From Metabacillus dongyingensis (GTDB lineage: Bacteria > Bacillota > Bacilli > Bacillales > Bacillaceae): a DNA stretch of 64,000 nt. The position numbers and the translations under genes are program-made. Each line of letters opens with the position of its first letter. Position 1 is the first letter of the stretch. The stretch lies in the NCBI RefSeq assembly GCF_019933155.2, contig NZ_CP082944.1, positions 3,536,001 through 3,600,000 on the forward strand, given 5' to 3'. Below, piece after piece: positions 56,821-64,000 of the stretch. The notes under the pieces were generated by a model, which was given only the letters and a program-made list of their open reading frames with translations, had not been told where the DNA came from and ran no database searches.

Positions 56821-58626
56821 TCATTTAAGATCGCGCTTAAGCCTTATGACTTCCATGGCGATATTGGCAGCTTTGACGAAATCCTTTTGGCGCTCTGCTT
56901 CATGCTTTTCAGCTTCTTTTTCTTTTATCATTAACCAATTTTGGTGATTCAACACCTGTTTAATATAATCTGACAGCTCCCGTTCAGATATTTCTTCATT
57001 TACCGAGAGCATAGCTATATCTGAAACAAACTGATGAAGCTGATTGTCAGGCAGTTTTCTAAGAAACGAGCTGACATTTGCTTCATTTCCATCTTCGTAA
57101 TAAGCATATAAGTACGTAATGATCGCTCTGTGCTCTTCTATATTGAATTGAAGTCCTATACGGTCAAGCACTTTTTGTGCAATGTCCCTATTGCGCAGCA
57201 TATGCGCTATAAGAAGTCTTTCAGCATTATGAAATGCCGGCAGAAGCCTTCTTTGCGCAGGTTTCATCACATGCTGGACAGGAGCGCTCTGCTGCTCCTT
57301 TTTTCGCTCAGGCTTTTGGCCTGTTCTTTTATCCTGGATTTGACTCTTCAGAACATCCATCGATAATGAAAATTCTCCGGACAGCTGTTTTAAATACAGT
57401 TCGATTTCCACTGGATTTTCAAGGAGGCTGAGTTCTTTCAGTATGTCTTCTATATACTGCAGTCTTTGTCCTTCATCTTGAAGATTTTTTCCTTTGCGGA
57501 AAACCTGCATTTTAAAAGCCATTAACGTAATGCTTGCCCCTATTACATCTTTTTTGAACTTTTCTGCACCGAATGTACGGATGTAGTCATCAGGGTCAGT
57601 TCCATCAGGCAGCGCGGCAACTCTCATTTTGCAGCCGGCAGCAGCAAGTGTTTTAGAAGCTCTTAATGTTGCTTCAAGTCCTGCAGAATCAGAATCATAA
57701 CAGATTATAACATCTCCGGCGTTTCTTTTGATGATTTTTGCCTGAGCTTCTGTCAGTGATGTTCCCATCGTTGCAATCGAATGCTGCACATCTGAACGTA
57801 CAGCAGAAATAACATCTGCAAAACCTTCAAATAAGACAACTTGCTGATTTTTTCGTATATGTACTCTAGCTTGATGAAAATTATAAAGAACTTTGCTTTT
57901 GTTAAAAATAGGTGTTTCGGGACTATTAAGGAATTTAGGCTGTTCTTTTCCAAGCACCCTCCCTGAAAATGCAATGGTCCGGCCGATATGATCCAGAATA
58001 GGAAACATAATCCGATTGCGAAAACGGTCCAGATATCCATCAGAGGAGTTTTTCTTAACAAGCAGCCCTGCTTTTTCCATCATCTCAGGATTGTAACCCC
58101 GTTTAGTCAAAAACTTGGCGACGAAATCCCAGGAATCAAGAGCATAGCCAATTTCAAACTGTTCAATTGTTTCTTTGGTAAACCCTCTTGCTGTTAAATA
58201 ATCGAAGGCAGCTTGCCCTTCTTTTGTGTTTACTAGTAAATGATGATAAAACTTCTTCAGCAGTTCATGTGCTTCGATCATTTTTTCATCATCGCTGTTT
58301 GCATCTTTTGGCTGAACTGCGTTAAGCTGATCCGGAAGATCAATATGCAGTTTATCAGCGAGTGCCGAAGCTGCTTCAACAAATGAATAGCCTTCAATTT
58401 GCATCAAGAATGAAAAGACGTTCCCGCCGGAGCCACATCCAAAGCAATGGTAGATCTGCTTATCATGTGAAACGGAGAACGATGGTGATTTTTCGCCATG
58501 AAATGGGCAAAGCCCAAAATGATTTCTTCCCTGCTTCTTTAATTGAACATATTCACTGACAACATCAACGATGTCTGCCGATTGCTGAATTTTATCGATT
58601 ATTTCATCGGGAATTCGATTTCCCAT
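56821..58626 (-). CDS. dnaG: DNA primase
   Basis: About 601 residues from ATG 58626. N-terminal CHC2 zinc domain (C40, H43, C61, C64), TOPRIM domain with EGFADVIS and [10 protein letters not shown], and a C-terminal helicase-interacting domain. Makes RNA primers at the fork. The start follows CGGAG. Confidence 0.97.
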   Translation of the reverse strand: MGNRIPDEIIDKIQQSADIVDVVSEYVQLKKQGRNHFGLCPFHGEKSPSFSVSHDKQIYHCFGCGSGGNVFSFLMQIEGYSFVEAASALADKLHIDLPDQLNAVQPKDANSDDEKMIEAHELLKKFYHHLLVNTKEGQAAFDYLTARGFTKETIEQFEIGYALDSWDFVAKFLTKRGYNPEMMEKAGLLVKKNSSDGYLDRFRNRIMFPILDHIGRTIAFSGRVLGKEQPKFLNSPETPIFNKSKVLYNFHQARVHIRKNQQVVLFEGFADVISAVRSDVQHSIATMGTSLTEAQAKIIKRNAGDVIICYDSDSAGLEATLRASKTLAAAGCKMRVAALPDGTDPDDYIRTFGAEKFKKDVIGASITLMAFKMQVFRKGKNLQDEGQRLQYIEDILKELSLLENPVEIELYLKQLSGEFSLSMDVLKSQIQDKRTGQKPERKKEQQSAPVQHVMKPAQRRLLPAFHNAERLLIAHMLRNRDIAQKVLDRIGLQFNIEEHRAIITYLYAYYEDGNEANVSSFLRKLPDNQLHQFVSDIAMLSVNEEISERELSDYIKQVLNHQNWLMIKEKEAEKHEAERQKDFVKAANIAMEVIRLKRDLK

Positions 58627-58658
58627 ACCAACAACTCCGTGATACAAATATTCGCGAT

Positions 58659-59132
58659 TTAACCACTAATTCCTGCATCTTTCGACAAAATCTTTTCCAG
58701 TGTGAAAATAAAACTGTCTCTGTCTGATTGGGTAAACTTTTTGGGGCCTTTTGTATGCTTTCCGCCTCGGCGTTCTTTCGCAGAAAGATACCTGAACTCA
58801 AGCGCCATCTCAATATTTTCTTCTGTATACTGTTTACCCCGAGGTGTCATGACTATAACCCCTTTTTTCAGAAGCAGACCTGCAAGACCAATATCCTGCG
58901 TCACAACCAGATCATGACGATAAGAATGATTAACGATGTATAAATCAGCAGATTCCTTGCCGGTGTCCACATAAACCCAATCATATCCGTATGTATTTGA
59001 TGTTTTATGGTTATAAGACGCAACAAACAGGACGTTGATTTGATAATGGGCAGCTAGATCAGCAATTTCCTGTTTAACAGGACAGGCATCTGCATCGACA
59101 ATTATCTGCATCTTTTTTTCGTCATCTTTCAC
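58659..59132 (-). CDS. yqxD: YqxD, YaiI/DUF188 family protein
   Basis: 157 residues. The family signature [29 protein letters not shown] and [12 protein letters not shown] are all present. PIN-like fold suggested for the family, activity unproven. The GTG at 59132 has a distant GGAG; ATG 59111 is an alternative. Sits between yqfL and dnaG as in B. subtilis. Confidence 0.88.
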   Translation of the reverse strand: MKDDEKKMQIIVDADACPVKQEIADLAAHYQINVLFVASYNHKTSNTYGYDWVYVDTGKESADLYIVNHSYRHDLVVTQDIGLAGLLLKKGVIVMTPRGKQYTEENIEMALEFRYLSAKERRGGKHTKGPKKFTQSDRDSFIFTLEKILSKDAGISG

Positions 59133-59427
59133 TATTCTACATCACTCCGATAGATTCCTTCTTAACCTTTTAGAAAAGATCGTGAGGAAAACAAGACTGA
59201 ATTTGTCGAATTATTTTTCACTTCTTCACTTGACAGATCACAATAAATAGTTTATTCGTTCTTAGTCAAGTCTAAACCTAAAATAAGTAATTTTATCACA
59301 ATTTTTTATTATAATACAAAGTCTTTCATTTTTCCATTCTTTTTCATGAACTTAATTTGTTAATTTCAGGACATATATAAAACTCAGAGCTTTTGTTTCT
59401 CTGAGTTCATTATTAGTGCACTGATCT
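59133..59427. other. Intergenic region between yqxD and yqfL
   Basis: AT-rich, holds the yqfL terminator and presumably the promoter of the yqxD-dnaG-sigA genes. No further element recognised. Confidence 0.4.
59381..59407 (-). terminator. Terminator after yqfL
   Basis: Perfect stem AACTCAGAG / CTCTGAGTT around a 9-base loop; TTTTATATA follows on the minus strand. Confidence 0.7.
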
Positions 59428-60240
59428 TCAGTTATATCCATTCATGATATTTTGGATCATGTTTGCCGTTTCCTCAACTGCTTTATTAGATACATCAATT
59501 ACCTGACAGCCAATTTTATCAATAACCTTTTCAAAGTATTCAAGCTCCACTTTGATTCTGTCGATATTAGCATAAATAGCTTTATCATTAAGTCCAAGTG
59601 AAATTAATCTTTCTTTTCTAATGTCATTTAATTTATCAGGGCTGATTTTAAGTCCGATGCATTTTTTTGGAGAAACTTTAAATAGTTCCTCTGGAGGTTC
59701 GACTTCAGGAACAATCGGCACATTCGCAACCTTAAAGCGCTTATGAGCCAAATACTGAGACAGCGGTGTTTTAGATGTTCTGGATACTCCCACAAGAATA
59801 ATGTCTGCTTTCATGATGCCTCGCGGATCACGGCCGTCATCATATTTTACAGCAAACTCAATGGCCTCTACCTTTTTGAAGTAATCTTCATCAAGTTTAC
59901 GGACTCTTCCCGGTTCATATTTTGCATTAATCCCATAAGCAGATTCCATTTTGTCTATTAATGGGCCGATGATATCATAGTAGACAACACCTTGTGAATT
60001 TGCTTCTTCAATCAGTCCCTGCCTGAGCTCAGGAACGACAAGTGTAAAGCACACAATTGCCTGCTCCAATTTGGCCAGTGCCACCACTTCTTTAATTGTG
60101 CCTAAATCTTCAACGTAAGGAATTCGTTTAATTTTTGTGTCAGCTGCATAGCCGTTAAATTGGCTGATAGCTGCTTTTATAACCAGTTCAGCAGTTTCGC
60201 CTACAGAATCTGATACAACATAGACATAACGATTGTTCAT
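59428..60240 (-). CDS. yqfL: YqfL, DUF299 pyruvate-phosphate-dikinase-type regulatory protein
   Basis: 270 residues. DUF299 kinase/pyrophosphorylase family. P-loop-like [10 protein letters not shown]-terminal [13 protein letters not shown], and DDGRDPRG. B. subtilis YqfL modulates CcpN activity and lies in the ccpN operon. Family members in other bacteria reversibly phosphorylate PPDK or PEP synthase. Located 18 bp after ccpN. Confidence 0.9.
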   Translation of the reverse strand: MNNRYVYVVSDSVGETAELVIKAAISQFNGYAADTKIKRIPYVEDLGTIKEVVALAKLEQAIVCFTLVVPELRQGLIEEANSQGVVYYDIIGPLIDKMESAYGINAKYEPGRVRKLDEDYFKKVEAIEFAVKYDDGRDPRGIMKADIILVGVSRTSKTPLSQYLAHKRFKVANVPIVPEVEPPEELFKVSPKKCIGLKISPDKLNDIRKERLISLGLNDKAIYANIDRIKVELEYFEKVIDKIGCQVIDVSNKAVEETANMIQNIMNGYN

Positions 60241-60258
60241 ACCATTCCCCTCCCCCAG

Positions 60259-60897
60259 TTAGATGATTTCATTCTCAGCTAGTCCGACCAATATCTTCGT
60301 CATATTTGTTTTTGTAATTCTGCCCGTTACTTCAAATCCTTTTTCCGTCTCTTTAATGACTGGAATGGCATCTATTTGCTTGTTTATTAAAAACTTCGCG
60401 ACATCCATGATGTAATCCTCGCGCCTGCACATTGTAATGTTCGGCATTCTTGTCATAATAATATTCACAGGTATGGATGCAAGTTCCTGCTTTCCGATGC
60501 TTGCTCTGAGCAAATCTTTTCTGGACAATACTCCAACGAGAATAGACCCCTGATCCACTACAAATAAAGTTCCGACATCCTCCAGGAACATCGTAACGAT
60601 TGCATCATAAACCGATACATTTTCATTTACTACGACAGGGATTGATTGAAAATCTTTAACCTGCAGTTTTTTCAGTTTATCTGACAGAAGTCCGGCTCCT
60701 GTTTTGCCTGTATAAAAATACCCAACTCTCGGCCTCGCTTCAAGATACCCCGCCATAGTCAGTATAGCGAGATCAGGCCGAAGAGTCGCTCTTGTTAAAT
60801 TCAGCTGATCGGCAATATGTTCACCAGTAATCGGTCCATTGTCTTTTACAATTTGCAGAATGTGTTCCTGTCTTTTATTAAGTTCGATTGTACTCAC
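60259..60897 (-). CDS. ccpN: CcpN, catabolite repressor of gluconeogenic genes
   Basis: About 212 residues. N-terminal winged helix-turn-helix (NKRQEHILQIVKDNGPITGEHIADQLNLTRATLRPDLAILT) and two CBS domains that bind nucleotides. It represses gapB and pckA on glucose in B. subtilis. I take GTG 60897 by analogy (ST-IELNKRQEHI); GTG lies close to AAGG, and an ATG at 60918 also reads in frame. Confidence 0.92.
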   Translation of the reverse strand: MSTIELNKRQEHILQIVKDNGPITGEHIADQLNLTRATLRPDLAILTMAGYLEARPRVGYFYTGKTGAGLLSDKLKKLQVKDFQSIPVVVNENVSVYDAIVTMFLEDVGTLFVVDQGSILVGVLSRKDLLRASIGKQELASIPVNIIMTRMPNITMCRREDYIMDVAKFLINKQIDAIPVIKETEKGFEVTGRITKTNMTKILVGLAENEII

Positions 60898-61008
60898 CGC
60901 CTTAAGGTTCCAATACATGTATCCGCGTTCTAATTCCCGATGGTTAAATAGGTTATACTATATAAAAATATTATATACTATTTGGACGGATTGAAAAGAA
61001 CCTTTGGA

Positions 61009-61168
61009 AAAAGAAATGCGGAACCGACCGTTTAGACCCGGCAGACAGATAAGGATCCGACAGAAAAGGCGCTTTTTGCCTTTACTGGCGGAGCCGTTCT
61101 GGCCGAGGGGCTGGGAGGTGAAGCTGGACAACAAGAAATGCGGAACCGACCGCTAAGACGCAAGAGAA
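61009..61168. repeat. Dispersed imperfect repeat, copy 3, with 20-bp direct repeats
   Basis: AAGAAATGCGGAACCGACCG occurs exactly at 61011-61030 and 61133-61152. Between them lies GTTCTGGCCGAGGGGCTGGGAGGTGAAGCTGGACA, which resembles GTTCTGACCGAGGAGTTTAGGCGC and the following bases of copy 2. Confidence 0.65.
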
Positions 61169-61212
61169 TGCCTATCATTTTTACTTATTAAAATTCAATC
61201 TTTATAAAATGA

Positions 61213-61249
61213 AGCAGACGATTGCCCTCTTTCAGGCAACCGTCTGACT
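61213..61249 (-). terminator. Hairpin after glyS, probable terminator
   Basis: CAGACGGTTGCC / GGCAATCGTCTG stem (one mismatch) close to the glyS stop; the following minus-strand tail is T-rich (TTCATTTTATAAA). Confidence 0.55.
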
Positions 61250-61252
61250 TTA

Positions 61253-63316
61253 TCACTTTACAATGACAGCATCCATATTAGCAAAGGATTCAATCAATAC
61301 AGCAAGATTTTTCATTTGTGCAAGACGATTATTTTTCAAAGCATCGTCTTCAGCCATAACCATTGTTTCGTTAAAATATGATTCGATAAATGGCTGCAAT
61401 GTACGGAGGGATGCAAATGCAGAATTGTACTCACCGACGGCTGAATGTGTTTCATACTCCTCTTTCACCTGCAAATATTGATCATATAGCTCCTGCTCCT
61501 CTTTATTTTTAAAGAGCTCTGGATTAACAGCTTCCCCGATTGCTTTTTTCGAGATATTTTGAACTCTCGCAAAAGCTTCCATAATACCCTTAAAGCTTTC
61601 ATCTTTAGCTGCATTTTCTAAAACTGCTGCTTTGTTCATGATGGCTGTCAGTTCCATTTGGCCTGCGCCAAGCACTGCATCAATAATATCATATCTGATT
61701 TTCTTCTCATCAAGAACATGCTTTACTCTCATTTTGAAAAATGCGAGGAGTTCATTTTTTACTTTATTTTGATCAATTTCATTAAAAGGCGCAAGAGCAA
61801 TGTCAAATAATTCTTCTAAAGAAATAGTCCACTTTTTCGCTAAAAGGATTTGAACAATACCGCTTGCCTGGCGTCTAAGGGCGTAGGGATCCTGTGAACC
61901 AGTCGGAATGACGCCGATAGAGAAGAAACCTGCAATCGTATCAAGTTTATCTGCTAATGCCACGATCGCACCTGCAGTTGTTGCAGGTGCTGAATCTTCA
62001 GCATGCCGCGGCATGTAATGCTCATTCACAGCCGCAGCAACTTCTTCTGCTTCACCAAATGCCTTGGCGTACTTTTCACCAATTATCCCCTGCAATTCAG
62101 GAAATTCATAAACCATGTGAGTAACAAGGTCAAATTTGCAAATCTCAGCTGCCCGCAAGGCATGTATTTTTTCTTCGGAGGAAACATTAAATCGCTCAGC
62201 TAGAGTTTTTGACAGGGCAGTCATTCTTCTGACTTTATCTCCAGTAGATCCAAGCTCTTCATGGAAAACAATTTTATCAAGTTTTTTCACATTATCCGAA
62301 ATCACAAGCTTTTGGTCTTCATTGTAAAAGAATGCTGCGTCTGACAAACGTGCGCGCAAGACTTTTTCATTTCCTCTTGCCACATTTTCAATATGATTGT
62401 GGTCACCATTTCTTACTGTTACAAAATAAGGAAGCAATTGTCCTTCCGCATTTTTTACAGGAAAATAACGCTGATGTTCTTTCATCGTTGTCACAAGCAC
62501 TTCTTCCGGAAGAGACAGGTATTCTTCTTCAAATTTTCCAAATAAAGCAGTAGGATACTCAACCAGATTTGTCACTTCTTCTAATAAATCTTTGTCGATT
62601 GGAATGTTCCACTTATTTTCTTCTTCAATATGATGCAGCTGAGTTAGAATAGCTTCTTTTCTTTTTACAGGAGAAGCAATGACAAACTGTGAAAGAAGAG
62701 CCTTTTCATACTCAGATGGATGATCAATGATTTGATCTGAGCCTAAAAAACGGTGTCCTCTTGTTTCTTTTCCTGTTTGCACGCCAGTAATGTTAAAAGG
62801 AATCACTTCCTGGCCGTACAGAGCGATCATCCATTTTATCGGTCTTGCAAATCTCAGGTCCTGAGATCCCCAGCGCATATTTTTAGGAAACGTAAGGCCG
62901 GTAATGATCTCTTTTATATCTGCTAAGAGCTCATTCGTTTCTTTTCCTTTTATGAACTTATGGACATGAGCATATTCAATGCCGCCAATTTCTTTAAAGA
63001 AAATATCTTCAACACTTGCTCCCTGTCCTCTAGAAAATCCGACAGCAGCTTTTGACCAGTTTCCGTCTCCATCAAGCGCAATTTTCTTGGCAGGTCCCTT
63101 AGCTTCTTCCTCGATATCATCCTGTTTAGCAGCAACACCCTCGATTTGCACCGCAAGTCTTCTTGGTGTTGAAAAAACATTTACTTCACCAAAAGTGATA
63201 TTTTTCTCTTTCAGCCAGTTCGTTACTTTTAGAGAAAGCTGATTCATTGCATCCGTTACAAATCTTGCAGGCAATTCCTCAAGTCCGAGTTCAAGCAGCA
63301 AATCATGTTTACTCAT
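61253..63316 (-). CDS. glyS: Glycine-tRNA ligase beta subunit
   Basis: 687 residues, the usual length. N-terminal [49 protein letters not shown], ending with an anticodon-binding/DALR-like region. Works as an alpha2-beta2 enzyme with GlyQ. Overlaps glyQ by 8 bases. Confidence 0.97.
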   Translation of the reverse strand: MSKHDLLLELGLEELPARFVTDAMNQLSLKVTNWLKEKNITFGEVNVFSTPRRLAVQIEGVAAKQDDIEEEAKGPAKKIALDGDGNWSKAAVGFSRGQGASVEDIFFKEIGGIEYAHVHKFIKGKETNELLADIKEIITGLTFPKNMRWGSQDLRFARPIKWMIALYGQEVIPFNITGVQTGKETRGHRFLGSDQIIDHPSEYEKALLSQFVIASPVKRKEAILTQLHHIEEENKWNIPIDKDLLEEVTNLVEYPTALFGKFEEEYLSLPEEVLVTTMKEHQRYFPVKNAEGQLLPYFVTVRNGDHNHIENVARGNEKVLRARLSDAAFFYNEDQKLVISDNVKKLDKIVFHEELGSTGDKVRRMTALSKTLAERFNVSSEEKIHALRAAEICKFDLVTHMVYEFPELQGIIGEKYAKAFGEAEEVAAAVNEHYMPRHAEDSAPATTAGAIVALADKLDTIAGFFSIGVIPTGSQDPYALRRQASGIVQILLAKKWTISLEELFDIALAPFNEIDQNKVKNELLAFFKMRVKHVLDEKKIRYDIIDAVLGAGQMELTAIMNKAAVLENAAKDESFKGIMEAFARVQNISKKAIGEAVNPELFKNKEEQELYDQYLQVKEEYETHSAVGEYNSAFASLRTLQPFIESYFNETMVMAEDDALKNNRLAQMKNLAVLIESFANMDAVIVK

Positions 63317-64000
63317 CTGTTTTAGCCTCCTCTTTTTTCAGCATTGGAAATCCTAGTTTTTCTCTTTCCTCATAAAACGTTTTTGCCACTTTTCTTGCTA
63401 AGTTTCTTACACGTCCAATGTATCCCGTTCTCTCTGTTACAGAAATGGCTCCTCTTGCATCAAGGAGGTTGAATGTATGGGAGCATTTCAAAACATAGTC
63501 ATAAGCGGGATGTACGAGTCCTTCGTCCATTTGCCGATGCGCTTCTTTTTCATAGATCGAAAATAGATTAAACAGCATATCAGCGTCTGACGTTTCAAAT
63601 GTATATTTTGAATGCTCATATTCAGGCATCAAGAAAATATCGCGAACGGTAAATCCATCTGTCCATTCTAAGTCAAATACATTTTCTTTATCCTGGATAT
63701 AGGAAGCAAGGCGTTCAATGCCATATGTGATCTCAACAGATACGGGTTTGCACTCAATTCCGCCCACTTGCTGGAAATAGGTAAACTGAGTAATTTCCAT
63801 TCCATCAAGCCAGACCTCCCAGCCAAGTCCAGCACAGCCAAGTGAAGGGTTCTCCCAGTTATCTTCAACGAAACGGATATCATGTTTCAGCGGATCAATT
63901 CCCAAAGCTTTTAATGAATCCAAATACAATTCCTGAATATTGTCAGGAGACGGCTTTATGATAACCTGGAATTGATGATGCTGATAAAGGCGGTTTGGGT
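63309..64000 (-). CDS. glyQ: Glycine-tRNA ligase alpha subunit (5' end outside window)
   Basis: The minus-strand reading runs off the window edge; about 230 C-terminal residues are seen. [19 protein letters not shown] near the edge and [37 protein letters not shown] are alpha-subunit signatures holding the adenylate site. Frame continues upstream without a stop to base 64000, so the ATG at 63929 is not the true start. A glycine T-box upstream is expected but outside the window. Confidence 0.97.
   Translation of the reverse strand, partial: PNRLYQHHQFQVIIKPSPDNIQELYLDSLKALGIDPLKHDIRFVEDNWENPSLGCAGLGWEVWLDGMEITQFTYFQQVGGIECKPVSVEITYGIERLASYIQDKENVFDLEWTDGFTVRDIFLMPEYEHSKYTFETSDADMLFNLFSIYEKEAHRQMDEGLVHPAYDYVLKCSHTFNLLDARGAISVTERTGYIGRVRNLARKVAKTFYEEREKLGFPMLKKEEAKTDE

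Noticed and set aside
1..64000. CRISPR array, prophage, insertion sequence or defence system
   Set aside because: No regularly spaced repeats, transposase, integrase, phage or restriction genes were seen.

Overview
The window is a stretch of low-GC Gram-positive chromosome from the Bacillaceae. Gene order follows the Bacillus subtilis sinR-comG-yqg-yqf-sigA-glyQ segment almost gene for gene, so the organism is a Bacillus-like species (a genus such as Metabacillus is possible, but the sequence alone does not settle this). I see no prophage, insertion sequence, CRISPR array or rRNA. There is one tRNA gene. Nearly all genes lie on the minus strand.

Layout. 1-7.3 kb: sinR, several small and decayed genes, yqzG, yqzE, aroK and the complete comGA-comGG competence pseudopilus operon with a ComK-type box upstream. 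The biofilm operon tapA-sipW-tasA, which lies next to sinR in B. subtilis, is absent. 7.4-21.2 kb: tRNA-Gln, mgsR, yqgY, a MidA-type methyltransferase, yqgX, yqgW, yqgV, yqgU, yqgT, an LtaS-type enzyme, glcK, yqgQ, a short GluP rhomboid, a DUF92 protein, yqgN and rpmG. 21.3-25.5 kb: an accessory three-gene cluster encoding DUF4912, a GH57-GT4 fusion and a sugar nucleotidyltransferase. 25.6-31.1 kb: yqzD, yqzC and a pstS-pstC-pstA-pstB-phoU phosphate operon with a four-repeat PHO box. 31.2-41 kb: pbpA, yqgE, sodA, yqgC, an Na/Pi-cotransporter-like protein with a PhoU-like domain, yqgB, a chemoreceptor and yqfZ. 41.3-53.4 kb: ispG, yqfX, yqfW, the zinc operon znuC-znuB-zur, yqfU, yqfT, nfo, cshB, yqfQ, ispH, yqfO and trmK. 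53.5-64 kb: cccA, an acyl-CoA dehydrogenase, sigA, dnaG, yqxD, yqfL, ccpN, glyS and the 3' part of glyQ, which runs off the window.

Functional themes are DNA uptake (comG), phosphate homeostasis (pst-phoU plus the Na/Pi protein), zinc homeostasis, both iron-sulfur steps of isoprenoid synthesis (ispG, ispH), the macromolecular synthesis genes (dnaG-sigA), and gluconeogenic control (ccpN-yqfL).

The most interesting accessory element is the 22363-25005 gene. It joins a GH57/DUF1957 alpha-glucan-type domain to a GT4 glycosyltransferase in one 880-residue protein, and it sits between a DUF4912 gene and a nucleotidyltransferase gene, which suggests a compact pathway for an unknown glucan. Other points of note are a tetranucleotide-repeat frameshift in a DUF5658-like gene, a decayed tyrosine phosphatase, a dispersed imperfect repeat family with three copies, a stem-loop between pstS and pstC, and a near-consensus cre site in front of the acyl-CoA dehydrogenase.
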